From the NCBI RefSeq assembly GCF_039533965.1, contig NZ_BAAAUN010000001.1, forward strand, positions 3,570,950 to 3,634,949: a stretch of 64,000 nucleotides of DNA. Direction: 5' to 3'. Position numbers and translations under genes: made by a program. The stretch is from Microbacterium luteolum (GTDB taxonomy: Bacteria; Actinomycetota; Actinomycetes; Actinomycetales; Microbacteriaceae). Under the pieces are notes generated by a model. That model worked only from the letters and a program-made list of their open reading frames with translations, made no database searches and had not been told where the DNA came from. This document shows positions 1 to 8,916 of this stretch, piece by piece (the stretch's first letter is position 1; each line of letters opens with the position of its first letter).

Positions 1-175
1 CGACCGCACCTCCACCGAGGCCGCCCCCTGGTACGTCGTGCCGGCGAACTCCAAGTGGTTCGCGCGTCTGGCCGTGCAGGAGCTGCTGCTCGCGGCGCTC
101 GAGGACATCGATCCGCAGTGGCCCGCCGCCGACTTCGACGTCGAGGCCGAGAAGAAGCGCCTCGCCGCGAGCTGA
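1..175 (+). CDS. Polyphosphate kinase 2 family protein, C-terminal end only
   Basis: Only the last 57 codons are present; the gene enters from the left edge with its frame starting at base 2. The peptide contains STEAAPWYVVPANSKW followed by FARLAVQELL, the conserved C-terminal segment of PPK2-type polyphosphate:nucleotide phosphotransferases, where the Trp/Arg-rich part helps form the nucleotide site. Family knowledge says these enzymes move phosphate between polyphosphate and (d)NDP or AMP. The subclass cannot be decided because the Walker A and B motifs lie outside the window. The stop is four bases from the convergent isochorismate synthase stop, so the two transcripts probably face each other. 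Confidence 0.8.
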   Translation, partial: DRTSTEAAPWYVVPANSKWFARLAVQELLLAALEDIDPQWPAADFDVEAEKKRLAAS

Positions 176-179
176 GCCG

Positions 180-1433
180 TCAGGCGAGCGCGTCGACCAG
201 CGGGCGGAACTTGACCCTGGTCTCCAGCAGCTCCGACTCCGGGTCGGAGCCCGCGACGATGCCCGCGCCCGCGTACGCCGTCACGCGGATGTCGTCGTCG
301 GCGGTGGTGAACTGCGCGCAGCGCAGCGCGATCGCCCACTCGCCGTTGCCCGCGGCATCCACCCATCCGACCGGCCCGGCATAGCGCCCGCGGTCGAACG
401 GCTCGAGGTCGCGGATCGCGGCGATCGCGGCCGAGGTCGGCGTCCCGGCCACGGCGGCCGTCGGGTGCAGTGCCCGGATGAGGTCGAGCGCCGACTCGCC
501 GTCGTCGAGCTCGCCCTCGACATCGGTGGCCAGGTGGAACAGGTTCGGCAGCTTGAGCAGGAACGGCTGCTCGCTCGCGGCCAGCGCCCGCGTATGCGGG
601 CGGAGCGAGGCGAGCACGCTCTGCACGGCGTACTGGTGCTCGTCGAGGTCCTTGGTGCTCGAGGCGAGATGAGCGGATGCCGCGGTGTCGGCATCCGCGT
701 CGGCTCCGCGTCCGATCGTGCCGGCGAGGACGCGTGCCGTGACCGTGCCCTTCTGCACGGTCACCAACGTCTCCGGGCTCGCTCCGATCAGTCCGTCCAC
801 CGAGAAGGCCCAGGTGTCGGGGTAGCCGGTCGACAGGGCGCGGACGAGGCGGCGCAGATCGGAGCCGGCCGGGATGCTGCCGGTGAGGTCTCTGGCCAGC
901 ACGACCTTGCTCAGCTCGCCGTCGGCGATGCGCGCGAGCGCGGCTCGGACCGAGTCCTGGTAGCCCTGCGGGCTCTGCGCACCGGGGCCCACGGTGCCCG
1001 CCCAGTGGGGTCCGTACGGCTGGGTGACGAGGTCCTCTTCCGTCGGCGGGGCGACAGCGATGCGGATGCGCGTGCGCCAGAAGCGGTCGCCGTGCCGGCC
1101 GAGCACCTGCGTCGGGACGATCAGCACGCTGTCGGCGGCCGACTCCTCATCGAAGGCGAATGCGCCGAAAGCCACCAGCCCGGTGCCGGGGAGCCCGACG
1201 GTGTCGTCGATCTCGGCCTGGCCGGCCATGCCCCGCCAGAAGGTGGCGAGGGACGCGCTGCGCGGCTCTGCTCCTCCGGCGGGCGGGCGGATGGCCGCCA
1301 GGGGCTCGCCGACCGAGACGATGCCGTCGCCACGGCGCAGCCAGGCGAGCGGGCGGGCGGGATCCGCGTAGGCCAGGAGGTCCTCGACCGGGTCGATCTC
1401 GCGGGTCTCCACGACCAGGTGGGTGGTGTGCAC
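180..1433 (-). CDS. menF: Isochorismate synthase (MenF type)
   Basis: A 417-residue chorismate-binding enzyme that converts chorismate to isochorismate, the first step toward menaquinone (or a siderophore). The catalytic domain fills the C-terminal two thirds: SKVVLAR at 175-181 carries the presumed general-base Lys, GASPE is at 217-221, HPTAAVAGTP at 323-332 and GRYAGPVGW at 349-357, followed by the C-terminal ETRVKF signature. I chose the GTG at 1433; a TAGGCT box ends six bases upstream, so the mRNA is probably leaderless. Nearby MenG and a polyprenyl synthase favour menaquinone over siderophore synthesis. It diverges from the DUF402 gene over 56 bp. Confidence 0.9.
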   Translation of the reverse strand: MHTTHLVVETREIDPVEDLLAYADPARPLAWLRRGDGIVSVGEPLAAIRPPAGGAEPRSASLATFWRGMAGQAEIDDTVGLPGTGLVAFGAFAFDEESAADSVLIVPTQVLGRHGDRFWRTRIRIAVAPPTEEDLVTQPYGPHWAGTVGPGAQSPQGYQDSVRAALARIADGELSKVVLARDLTGSIPAGSDLRRLVRALSTGYPDTWAFSVDGLIGASPETLVTVQKGTVTARVLAGTIGRGADADADTAASAHLASSTKDLDEHQYAVQSVLASLRPHTRALAASEQPFLLKLPNLFHLATDVEGELDDGESALDLIRALHPTAAVAGTPTSAAIAAIRDLEPFDRGRYAGPVGWVDAAGNGEWAIALRCAQFTTADDDIRVTAYAGAGIVAGSDPESELLETRVKFRPLVDALA

Positions 1434-1439
1434 GTCTCC

Positions 1440-1483
1440 AGCCTATGCCGCGCGGAAGACCCGGATCCGCGTCGTCGTAGGGT
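1440..1483. promoter_or_regulatory. Divergent -10 boxes of menF and the DUF402 gene
   Basis: TAGGCT on the minus strand (1440-1445) ends six bases before the menF GTG. TAGGGT on the plus strand (1478-1483) ends six bases before the ATG at 1490. No convincing -35 boxes are seen. The spacing predicts transcription starting at or very near the start codons. Confidence 0.5.
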
Positions 1484-1489
1484 GGGCGC

Positions 1490-2053
1490 ATGAGCGATGC
1501 ACGTCCTGCCGTCGGCGCCGAGATGATCTTCCAGTGGCGCAAGTGGGACGGATCCCCGCATTGGCGTCATGAGTGCGTGTACCTCGGCGCCGACCAGTGG
1601 GGCGACTGGATCGGACAGCCGGTCGGATGGCAGAGCGCCCGCCCCGGCGCGCAGTTCATCGCTGCGGGACCGAACGTCACCCTCGTGCCTCGGCAGACCG
1701 ACTTCGCGCTCACGGTCAACCGCGATCACCCGAACGGCATGCGCATCTACATCGACCTCGGATGGGACGTCCGCTGGTCGGAGGACCCGCTGCTGGCGAC
1801 CGGCATCGACATGGACCTCGACGTCGTGCGCGTCGAGGGCGAGCGCGGGACCTGGGTCGACGACCGTGACGAGTGGGCCGAGCACAGCGTGCAGTACGGC
1901 TATCCGGCCGAGATCATGACCCGCCTCGAAGCCCTCGCGCTCGACCTCGAGGAGCGCGTCCGCACCCGGGCCGCGCCGTTCGACGACGCCACGGCCGATG
2001 TCTGGCTCGACCGCCTCGAAGCCCTGGACCTCGCGCCTAGACTGAACGCGTGA
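1490..2053 (+). CDS. DUF402 domain protein
   Basis: A 187-residue soluble protein. It matches the DUF402 family pattern: a basic/aromatic N-terminal half followed by an acidic segment with YIDLGWDV and DMDLDVV strands rich in Asp, which in characterised relatives such as Ntdp bind metal and hydrolyse nucleoside di- or triphosphates. No signal peptide or membrane segment is visible. The stop overlaps the GTG of menG by four bases, so the two are probably translationally coupled as well as separately transcribed. Substrate unknown; membership in the family is from recognition of the pattern only. Confidence 0.65.
   Translation: MSDARPAVGAEMIFQWRKWDGSPHWRHECVYLGADQWGDWIGQPVGWQSARPGAQFIAAGPNVTLVPRQTDFALTVNRDHPNGMRIYIDLGWDVRWSEDPLLATGIDMDLDVVRVEGERGTWVDDRDEWAEHSVQYGYPAEIMTRLEALALDLEERVRTRAAPFDDATADVWLDRLEALDLAPRLNA
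2038..2043 (+). promoter_or_regulatory. -10 box of menG inside the DUF402 gene
   Basis: TAGACT lies exactly six bases before the GTG at 2050, inside the last codons of the upstream gene. This predicts an internal, leaderless menG transcript. Confidence 0.45.
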
Positions 2054-2769
2054 CCCCGAACGAGAAGAACCGCGCCGATCTCGGCAAGGACCCCGCCCGC
2101 GTGAGCGGCATGTTCGACCAGGTCGCCGCCGGCTACGACCGCACGAACACCGCGATGACCTTCGGCAACGACGCGCTCTGGCGCGCGGCGACCACGAGGG
2201 CCGTCGCGCCGAAGCCGGGGGAGCGCATCCTCGATCTCGGGGCGGGCACCGCTTCGTCCTCGGCATCCCTCGCCCGCAGCGGCGCCGAGGTGATCGCTGC
2301 CGACTTCTCGCCGGGGATGCTGGCCGAGGGGCAGCGCCGGCACGGCGCGATGCGCAACCTCTCCTTCGTGCAGGCCGACGCCACGGACCTGCCCTTCGCG
2401 GATGCCGAGTTCGACGCGGTCACGATGTCGTACGCCCTGCGCAACGTGAGCGACCCGAAGAAGGCGCTCCGCGAACTGCTCCGCGTGACCAAGCCGGGAG
2501 GGCGTCTCGTGATCAACGAGTTCTCCACACCGCCGGCCAAGATCTTCCGCGGCGCCTACCGCTTCTACAACGACCAGGTGCTGCCGCGGGTGGCCCGGGT
2601 CGCGGGCACGAACGGCGACGCCTACGACTACCTCAACGAGTCGATCCGCGAGTGGCCGGATCAGAAGAAGCTCTCGGCGTGGATCCGCGAAGCCGGCTGG
2701 GTCGACGTCGCGTACCGCAACCTCTCCTTCGGCATCGTCGCCCTGCACAGAGCCCGCAAGCCCGAGTGA
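2050..2769 (+). CDS. menG: Demethylmenaquinone methyltransferase (MenG/UbiE)
   Basis: A 239-residue class I SAM methyltransferase that performs the last step of menaquinone synthesis, C-methylation of demethylmenaquinone. GYDRTN at 28-33 and the glycine-rich SAM loop LDLGAGT at 61-67 are present, then ADFSPGML, an aspartate-containing motif II (DATDLPFADAEFD), and the UbiE signature segment ALRNVSDPKKALRELLRVTKPGG. Start is GTG, overlapping the previous stop by four bases. It sits just before the polyprenyl diphosphate synthase that supplies the quinone side chain, which supports the pathway assignment. Confidence 0.93.
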   Translation: MTPNEKNRADLGKDPARVSGMFDQVAAGYDRTNTAMTFGNDALWRAATTRAVAPKPGERILDLGAGTASSSASLARSGAEVIAADFSPGMLAEGQRRHGAMRNLSFVQADATDLPFADAEFDAVTMSYALRNVSDPKKALRELLRVTKPGGRLVINEFSTPPAKIFRGAYRFYNDQVLPRVARVAGTNGDAYDYLNESIREWPDQKKLSAWIREAGWVDVAYRNLSFGIVALHRARKPE

Positions 2770-2804
2770 GAATCCCGGGCGAAATCCGCTGCACCCGACG
2801 AAGG

Positions 2805-2810
2805 TAGGCT
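2805..2810 (+). promoter_or_regulatory. -10 box of the polyprenyl diphosphate synthase gene
   Basis: TAGGCT ends six bases before the GTG at 2817; a leaderless start is inferred. No ribosome binding site is seen in the short spacer. Confidence 0.45.
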
Positions 2811-2816
2811 GGGACC

Positions 2817-3878
2817 GTGACTTCGAGCCCCATCGCCCCGGGTTCGCGACTGGCGAGCCGTCTCGGCTTCAGCGATCGCGTCTTCATCGGCCCCGCCGCC
2901 CGCGGCGTCGCGCGCGCCATCGAAGACGGTCTGGAGCGTGTCGAGACCGGGCTGGCCGAAGACGTGCGTGTCGCCGATCCGCTGGCCGACGCCGCGAGCC
3001 GGTATCTCTACGAGGCGGGCGGCAAGCGGATCCGTCCCGTGCTGACGCTGCTCGCCGCCCAGCTCGGCGAGGGGAACACGGACGAGGTGATCGACGTCGC
3101 GAAGGCGCTGGAGATCACGCATCTGGGCTCGCTGTACCACGACGATGTCATGGACGGGGCCGACCGTCGGCGCGGCGTCCCCGCCGCCCATGCGGTCTGG
3201 GGCAACAGCATCGCGATCCTCACCGGCGACATCCTGTTCTCGCGCGCCAGCCAGCTGATGTCACGGCTCGGCGAGCGCGCCATCCGTCTCCAGGCCGACA
3301 CGTTCGAACGCCTCGTGCTCGGGCAGATGCACGAGACGATCGGCGCGCAGCCGGATGACGATCCGATCCAGTTCTACATCCAGGTGCTCGCCGACAAGAC
3401 CGGTTCGCTGATCGCCGCCGCGACGCAGGGCGGAGTCATCTTCTCCAACGCCCCGGCCGAGTACGAAGAGCCGATGCGGGTCTATGGCGAGAAGATCGGC
3501 GTCGCGTTCCAGCTCATGGACGACGTGATCGACCTCTCGGCGAAGCCCGAGGACACCGGGAAGGTGCCGGGCACCGACCTGCGTGCCGGGGTGCCCACCA
3601 TGCCCTACCTGCTGCTCAAGGCCGAGCCCGATGCGGCATCCGTCGACCTGGCCGCGCGCATCGACGCCGGGGTCGCCCTCATCGCCGACGGCGCCGATCC
3701 GGCGCTCCTCGACGGCCCTCTCGACGAGTTGCGCGACCATGCGGTGACGCAGAAGACCCTCGAACTCGCCCACGCCTGGACGCAGGATGCCATCGATGCG
3801 CTCGGCCCGCTCCCGCGCGGCACGGTGCGTGAGGCGCTGACCCGATTCGCTGAGACCCTCGCCGATCGCTCCAGCTGA
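2817..3878 (+). CDS. Trans-polyprenyl diphosphate synthase, menaquinone side chain
   Basis: A 353-residue trans-isoprenyl diphosphate synthase that adds isopentenyl units to an allylic diphosphate. Both metal-binding Asp motifs are present: HDDVMDGADRRRG from residue 108 (first Asp-rich motif) and DDVID at 235-239. GGKRIRP at 68-74 is the usual substrate-binding segment. The residues just before the first motif (SLYH) are small or medium, which suggests a long-chain product such as a C40-C50 chain, but the length cannot be set by eye. The gene follows menG and likely supplies the quinone tail. Confidence 0.88.
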   Translation: MTSSPIAPGSRLASRLGFSDRVFIGPAARGVARAIEDGLERVETGLAEDVRVADPLADAASRYLYEAGGKRIRPVLTLLAAQLGEGNTDEVIDVAKALEITHLGSLYHDDVMDGADRRRGVPAAHAVWGNSIAILTGDILFSRASQLMSRLGERAIRLQADTFERLVLGQMHETIGAQPDDDPIQFYIQVLADKTGSLIAAATQGGVIFSNAPAEYEEPMRVYGEKIGVAFQLMDDVIDLSAKPEDTGKVPGTDLRAGVPTMPYLLLKAEPDAASVDLAARIDAGVALIADGADPALLDGPLDELRDHAVTQKTLELAHAWTQDAIDALGPLPRGTVREALTRFAETLADRSS

Positions 3879-3939
3879 ATCCGGCCCTGCGACCCGCGAG
3901 GTCGCACGACGGGCGCGACGGCACACGAAAGGACCTCCC

Positions 3940-5313
3940 ATGACCAAGCTCAGACTGGCCATCGTCGGTGCGGGCCCCGCAGGCATCTACGCCGCGGACA
4001 TCCTGCTGAAGGCCGAGCGCAAGTTCGACGTCTCCATCGACCTGTTCGAACAGCTCCCGGCGCCCTACGGCCTGGTCCGCTACGGCGTCGCGCCCGATCA
4101 CCCCCGCATCAAGGGCATCATCGGAGCGCTCCGGGATGTGCTCGACCGCGGCGACATCCGCCTGTTCGGAAACGTCCGCTTCGGCGAGGACATCACGCTC
4201 GAAGACCTCAAGCACCACTACAACGCCGTCATCTTCGCGACCGGCGCCATCCGGGACACGTCGATGGACATCCCCGGTGTCGACGCGGTCGCCTCCTACG
4301 GGGCGGCCGACTACGTCAGCTGGTTCGACGGCCACCCCGACGTCCCGCGCGAGTGGCCGCTGGACGCCGAGTCGGTCGCGGTGATCGGCAACGGCAACGT
4401 CGCGCTCGACGTCGCGCGGATGCTGGCCAAGCACGCGGAGGATCTGCTCGTCACCGAGGTGCCGGCGAACGTCTACGAGGGCCTGCAGGCCAGCGCAGTC
4501 ACCGACGTGCACGTGTTCGGACGCCGCGGCCCCGCGCAGGTGAAGTTCACGCCGCTGGAGCTGCGCGAGCTCGGCGAGCTGCGCGATGTCGACATGGTCG
4601 TCTACGACGAGGACTTCGACTACGACGAGGCCTCGAAGGAGGCGGTCGCGAGCAACAAGCAGGTCATGGTGATCGACCGCGTCCTGCAGTCGTGGCGCAA
4701 GCGCGACTCGGTGAACAACGCGGGCGGCACGGCATCGCGGCGCCTGCACCTGCACTTCTGGGCGCGGCCCATCGAGGTCCGCAAGGACGAGGACGGCCGC
4801 GTCGCTGCGCTCGTCTACGAGCGCACCCAGCCGGACGGCGAGGGTGGAGCGGTCGGCACCGGCGAGCTGCGCGAGGTGCCGATCCAGGCGCTGTATCGTG
4901 CGATCGGCTACTTCGGCTCGCCCCTGCCCGGCGTCCCCTTCGACAAGAAGCACGGGGTCATCCCGAACCGCGAGGGCCAGGTGCTCGCGAAGGACTCCAA
5001 CCAGCGCGTGCCCGGCATCTACGCGACGGGCTGGATCAAGCGCGGACCGGTCGGCCTGATCGGCCACACGAAGTCCGACGCCATGGAGACCGTCCGGCAC
5101 ATCATCAACGACCAGGGGTCGTGGTGGCAGCCGGAGGACCCGTCGGAGGAGTCGATCCCCGCCCTCCTGCAGGAGCGCGGAGTGAAGTGGACCGACCTCG
5201 AGGGGTGGCACCGTCTCGACGAGCACGAGATCGGACTCGGCGCACCGCACGAGCGCGCCCGAGTGAAGGTCGTTCCTCGCGACGAGATGGTGCGGGTCTC
5301 GCGCGGCGAGTAG
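3940..5313 (+). CDS. Ferredoxin-NADP+ reductase, FprA type
   Basis: A 457-residue flavoprotein of the adrenodoxin reductase/FprA family, which passes electrons between NADPH and ferredoxin. The FAD-binding GAGPAG is at residues 10-15, followed by YGLVRYGVAPDHP, a hallmark of this family. The NADP-binding GNGNVALD lies near residue 150, and the C-terminal GWIKRGPVGLIG segment contacts the cofactor. There is a clear ribosome binding site, GAAAGGA, before the ATG. It may run with the upstream prenyl synthase (61-bp gap). Physiological partner unknown. Confidence 0.92.
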   Translation: MTKLRLAIVGAGPAGIYAADILLKAERKFDVSIDLFEQLPAPYGLVRYGVAPDHPRIKGIIGALRDVLDRGDIRLFGNVRFGEDITLEDLKHHYNAVIFATGAIRDTSMDIPGVDAVASYGAADYVSWFDGHPDVPREWPLDAESVAVIGNGNVALDVARMLAKHAEDLLVTEVPANVYEGLQASAVTDVHVFGRRGPAQVKFTPLELRELGELRDVDMVVYDEDFDYDEASKEAVASNKQVMVIDRVLQSWRKRDSVNNAGGTASRRLHLHFWARPIEVRKDEDGRVAALVYERTQPDGEGGAVGTGELREVPIQALYRAIGYFGSPLPGVPFDKKHGVIPNREGQVLAKDSNQRVPGIYATGWIKRGPVGLIGHTKSDAMETVRHIINDQGSWWQPEDPSEESIPALLQERGVKWTDLEGWHRLDEHEIGLGAPHERARVKVVPRDEMVRVSRGE

Positions 5314-5365
5314 GGCCGTCACCGGATCGTTGCGAGCAGGTCCCGACCTGTCGGAGATGCTCTCC

Positions 5366-5371
5366 TAGGCT
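5366..5371 (+). promoter_or_regulatory. -10 box of the lipoprotein gene
   Basis: TAGGCT ends six bases upstream of the ATG at 5378, the same geometry as several other genes here. Confidence 0.45.
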
Positions 5372-5377
5372 GAGTGC

Positions 5378-6415
5378 ATGCGACGCCGATCTCTCCTCAT
5401 CCTCGGCGCGGTTGCGCTCCTGCTCGTGTCCGGCTGCACACCCACGCCCGACCCGAAGCCCACCGTGTCGGTCGATCCGTCGCCCTCGGCGACCCCGACG
5501 CCGACCCCCGATCCGATCGTCGCGCCGACGCCCGCGTTCGATGTGACCTGCGACGACGTGGCGGCGGAGATGTCCGCCCTCGTCGGCCCTCCCGCCGGTG
5601 CGGTCGAGGAGCACCTGTCGCTCGTCTCGATGCCCAACTGGTACCCCGGGCCCGCTCTGTATGCGTTCCAGCGGGCCGGGGGCATCGCCTGCTCGACGGG
5701 AGACGACTCGCGCAGCTGGGAGGTGACCATCGTTCCCGGAGCGCAGACCGTGATCACGGGCGCGGAATCCCGCGGCGGATGGTGGGGCGAGGAGGCCCGC
5801 TACGAGGGCAACGGGATGTGCGTCCTCCAGGTGGTCGACGGCGACGTCCTCGTCTCCGGTCTCGTGTTCGACCCGGAGCTTGCGGCCGACGACGCCGGGC
5901 GCATCGACGAGGGGCTGCGCCGCATCGCGGCCGCGGCCGTAGCCACGAGTACGCAGGTCGAGCTCGCCCCGAGCGACATCGTCGGAGTGGAGTGCGCCCG
6001 GTACCTGACCGCCGTGGAGCTCGGCGAGGACCTCGGCACCGAGGTCGTCCTCAGGGACTCCTTCGGCGGCTGGGGCATCCCGTCAGAGGTCTATCAGGTG
6101 GTCAACGGGTCGCGCATCTGCCACTACGCCTCCAACGGGAACGAGTACGAATCGCAGGGGTTCCTGACGATCACCACCCTGCCCGGCGGCGCGTGGGCCT
6201 TCGAGCGGATCGAGGGCGGCACAGCCGTCGAGATCGAGGGAGCGGATGCCGCACTCCGCGGCGTCGACGAGTTCGATCGCCCGCTGATCGATCTGCGTCT
6301 CGGTACGGATTGGATCCGCCTCACCACCTATCAGGGCTCCGGGATCTCGGACCTGACGCCGATCGCCGAGCAGGTCGTGCAGAACTTCACCGTCGGGCGT
6401 CCGGCGCCGCAGTAG
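5378..6415 (+). CDS. Secreted lipoprotein of unknown function
   Basis: A 345-residue exported protein. Four positively charged or short residues are followed by a hydrophobic stretch ending in the lipobox VSGC, with Cys20 as the likely acylated residue. A Pro/Thr/Ser-rich linker (about residues 22-50) tethers the folded part to the membrane. Cysteines at several positions of the mature part (for example in DVTCDD, GIACS, GMCV, VECARY, RICHY) suggest disulfides. I recognise no catalytic motif and cannot name a family. Confidence 0.8.
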   Translation: MRRRSLLILGAVALLLVSGCTPTPDPKPTVSVDPSPSATPTPTPDPIVAPTPAFDVTCDDVAAEMSALVGPPAGAVEEHLSLVSMPNWYPGPALYAFQRAGGIACSTGDDSRSWEVTIVPGAQTVITGAESRGGWWGEEARYEGNGMCVLQVVDGDVLVSGLVFDPELAADDAGRIDEGLRRIAAAAVATSTQVELAPSDIVGVECARYLTAVELGEDLGTEVVLRDSFGGWGIPSEVYQVVNGSRICHYASNGNEYESQGFLTITTLPGGAWAFERIEGGTAVEIEGADAALRGVDEFDRPLIDLRLGTDWIRLTTYQGSGISDLTPIAEQVVQNFTVGRPAPQ

Positions 6416-6450
6416 TGTCCTCGGCTAACCTGGCGACGGGGGAGGAGCGC

Positions 6451-7488
6451 ATGGCCGACTGGATCGCAGACGTTCTCGGCGACGAGTTCGAGCAGCTCAC
6501 GCTCGCTCTCGGCGACGACGATCAGGGGCCGGTCGTGGCCACGCTCGTCCGTGCGCTGCCGCCCGAGCAGGGATGGTGGGATCGGCTGCGCGGACGGACC
6601 CCGATGCTCGACGGCGTCGACGTGCTGTACGTGCACGGCTGGTCCGACTACTTCTTCCAGAAGCGCCTCGCCCGCTTCTGGACATCGAGGGGAGCGCGCT
6701 TCTTCGCGCTCGACCTGCGCAAGTACGGCCGCAGCCTCCGCGACGGACAGACGCCGGGATATGTCGCCGATCTCGCGACCTACGACGAGGACATCGCCGC
6801 GGCGCTCGACGCGATGGGGCACGCGATCGATGGAAGCGACGGTCGCAAGCTGGTGCTCCTCGGTCACTCGACCGGCGGACTGGTCCTGAGCCTTTGGGCA
6901 TCGCGCCATCCGGAGGCCGCGGATGCGGTGATCCTGAACAGTCCGTGGCTGGAGTTCCAGATCGCGCCGGTGCGTGCGGCGATCGCGCCGATGGTGGAGC
7001 TGCAGGCGAGGATCCGTCCGCGCGAGGTGGCCCCGCAGGTCGATCTCGGCTTCTACTCGAGGGCGCAGCAGGAGGTCGCGGATCCGGACGATCCGATGGA
7101 GGTGAATCCGCTCTGGCGCCCCGCGCAGACGATGGCGGTGTACGCCGGCTGGCTGCACGCCATCCTGTCAGGCCACCGGACGGTCGCGTCCGGGCTGTCG
7201 ATCCCGGTGCCGGTCTGCGTGCTCCTCTCGGCTCGCTCGGCCGTGCCCACCCGGTGGTCGGAGGAGCTCACCGCCGCGGACTCCGTGCTGGTCGTCGACG
7301 ACATCGCGCGCGCGGCCCTGCATCTCGGACCCTCCGTCACGGTGGAACGGATCGACGGTGCCCTGCACGACGTGTTCCTCTCCCGGCACGAGGCGAGGGA
7401 AGACGCGTATCGACGACTCGGACGCTGGGTCGCCGGCTGGCGTGCGTCCGACGGTCGCTCGATCACACGTAGTGCATCGCCCGGGTGA
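6451..7488 (+). CDS. Alpha/beta hydrolase
   Basis: A 345-residue serine hydrolase fold. VHGWSD near 61-66 forms the oxyanion region, and the nucleophile elbow GHSTGG is at 138-143 with Ser140. A His in the C-terminal LHDVFLS segment is the likely catalytic base. The N-terminal 50 residues do not look like a signal peptide. Start ATG at 6451 is supported by GGGGGAGGAG just upstream; a longer reading frame exists upstream but overlaps the lipoprotein gene and is a shadow. Similar proteins are often called lysophospholipase-like, but the substrate is not known. Its 3' end overlaps the convergent GntR gene by 26 bp. Confidence 0.85.
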   Translation: MADWIADVLGDEFEQLTLALGDDDQGPVVATLVRALPPEQGWWDRLRGRTPMLDGVDVLYVHGWSDYFFQKRLARFWTSRGARFFALDLRKYGRSLRDGQTPGYVADLATYDEDIAAALDAMGHAIDGSDGRKLVLLGHSTGGLVLSLWASRHPEAADAVILNSPWLEFQIAPVRAAIAPMVELQARIRPREVAPQVDLGFYSRAQQEVADPDDPMEVNPLWRPAQTMAVYAGWLHAILSGHRTVASGLSIPVPVCVLLSARSAVPTRWSEELTAADSVLVVDDIARAALHLGPSVTVERIDGALHDVFLSRHEAREDAYRRLGRWVAGWRASDGRSITRSASPG

Positions 7489-8095
7489 GGCGCTCCGCCT
7501 CGTCGCCGTCTCCGCGGAGGACGGCGTCATGGAAGTCGACGTAGACCTGCAGCATCCGTTCGCGGTCGTCGACCGGCACCGTCCAGTGGCGGAGATTGCG
7601 CAGCAGCGCGACGGTCGTCTCCTCGATGACCGTGCAGTGCTGGGCGTTCTCGCTGTGCGCGCCGAAGTAGGCGAAGACCGCCCATCGCGTGTTGGTGGTC
7701 AACGTGCTGTCATGGAGCGAGCCGTACATCGCCTGCACGAGTCGGGCGACGTGCTCGCGCTGCGACGCGGTGAGTCGCGGCACCGCCAGACGCGCGGCGA
7801 TCCCCGCCTGGTACCCCGCGAACGCGAGAGACTGCGCGATGGTGTCGGTGGTGACCTGAGTGACCTCGGTGTATCTGCTGGGGTACATGATCACCATCCC
7901 CAGCCGCTCCAGGCGCTGCAGCGCCTCGCGCACCGGCGTCCGTGAGACGTGCAGCCGCTCGGCGACCTCGTGGTCTCGGATGCGCTGGCCCGGGGCCAGC
8001 GTCCCATCGACGATCTGCCGGCCGATGTGCTGGAAGACCTCGTCCGCCAGCAGCTGCTTGTTCTCGCTCGTGCTCTTCGTTCCCATGCTGCCCAT
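7463..8095 (-). CDS. GntR-family transcriptional regulator (FadR/FCD type)
   Basis: A 210-residue regulator. The N-terminal winged helix contains PGQRIRDHEVAERLHVSRTPVREALQRLERLG, the classic GntR recognition helix region written here only in part: the core is HVSRTPVREAL. The C-terminal two thirds are helical with His residues (FHDAVLRGD, AHSE) typical of the FCD ligand domain. The ATG at 8095 was chosen, with 8086 as an alternative; a longer in-frame extension upstream is low-complexity and unlikely. The effector and targets are not indicated by neighbours. Confidence 0.85.
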   Translation of the reverse strand: MGSMGTKSTSENKQLLADEVFQHIGRQIVDGTLAPGQRIRDHEVAERLHVSRTPVREALQRLERLGMVIMYPSRYTEVTQVTTDTIAQSLAFAGYQAGIAARLAVPRLTASQREHVARLVQAMYGSLHDSTLTTNTRWAVFAYFGAHSENAQHCTVIEETTVALLRNLRHWTVPVDDRERMLQVYVDFHDAVLRGDGDEAERLTRAMHYV

Positions 8096-8389
8096 GGACC
8101 CCCGCCCCCAGTTGCTTCCTTCTCCCCGGCCTCGTGATGCGCCCGGGTGGGCAACTTCATCACAGATCGCGCAGGATGCCAACACACTACGCGCAAAAGA
8201 CTTTTCCGAAGTTCACATGACGCATGCTGCCTGCGGGCGCATCTCGAGTCGGGATCCCACCCAGTCTTGGGCATGCAAACCGGTATATCGATATGCGATC
8301 CGGAAACGACGAAACGATTCAGCGGATGCCCTGGCATCCGATGAATCGTCTCTGGTGTCGCGTTCGGTCTCGACGACCGTCGCGGAGGC
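8096..8389. other. Intergenic region between GntR and YajQ genes
   Basis: No coding region is convincing here. The stretch from about 8160 to 8310 is visibly less GC-rich than its surroundings and probably holds the GntR promoter. The left-going terminator of the yajQ gene lies at 8314-8349. Confidence 0.5.
8314..8349 (-). terminator. Hairpin downstream of yajQ
   Basis: ACGATTCA-G-CGGATGCC (8314-8330) pairs with GGCATCCG-A-TGAATCGT (8333-8349) around a 2-base loop, with one central mismatch. It lies 40 bases past the yajQ stop. There is no clear T-run, so it may be a terminator or a 3'-end stabiliser. Confidence 0.55.
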
Positions 8390-8878
8390 TCAGCGGTAGT
8401 TGATGAACTGCAGGTCGACCTCGAGGTCGGAGCCGCGGAGCAGCGCCATCACGGACTGGAGATCGTCGCGGCTCTTGGACTGCACGCGCAGCTCGTCGCC
8501 CTGGATCTGGCTCTTGACGCCCTTCGGCCCCTCGTCGCGGATGATCTTGTTGATCTTCTTCGCGTTCTCGGAGGAGATGCCGTCCTTGAGGGTCGAGACG
8601 ATGCGGAACTCCTTGCCGCTGGCGAAGGGGTCTCCGGATTCGAGGCTCTTCAGCGAGATGCCGCGCTTGATGAGCTTGGACTGGAACACGTCGAGGATGG
8701 CGTTCGCTCGCTCCTCCGTGTTGGCGATGATGAGGATCTGCTCGCCGCTCCACGCGATCGATGCTCCGGTGCCCTTGAAGTCGTAGCGCTGCTCGACCTC
8801 CTTGCGGGCCTGGTTGAGGGCGTTCTCGGCCTCCTGGTGATCCACTTTCGAGACGATGTCAAAGGAACTGTCAGCCAT
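8390..8878 (-). CDS. YajQ-family nucleotide-binding protein
   Basis: A 162-residue protein beginning [16 protein letters not shown], the conserved N-terminus of the YajQ/UPF0234 family, followed by [18 protein letters not shown] and ending VDLQFINYR. Family members form two ferredoxin-like domains; a Xanthomonas member binds cyclic di-GMP and acts on transcription, but the role in actinomycetes is not settled. The ATG at 8878 fits the family start; an in-frame extension upstream is not conserved in style. The start lacks a purine-rich ribosome site. Confidence 0.93.
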   Translation of the reverse strand: MADSSFDIVSKVDHQEAENALNQARKEVEQRYDFKGTGASIAWSGEQILIIANTEERANAILDVFQSKLIKRGISLKSLESGDPFASGKEFRIVSTLKDGISSENAKKINKIIRDEGPKGVKSQIQGDELRVQSKSRDDLQSVMALLRGSDLEVDLQFINYR

Positions 8879-8916
8879 AGGAGAAGTGTATCGAGACTGC
8901 CGTATCCGTGAACTCG

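Noticed and set aside
5374..6450. N-terminal extension that would make the hydrolase 704 residues long
   Set aside because: It runs through the lipoprotein gene in another frame and is Arg-rich; the ATG at 6451 has a clear ribosome site.
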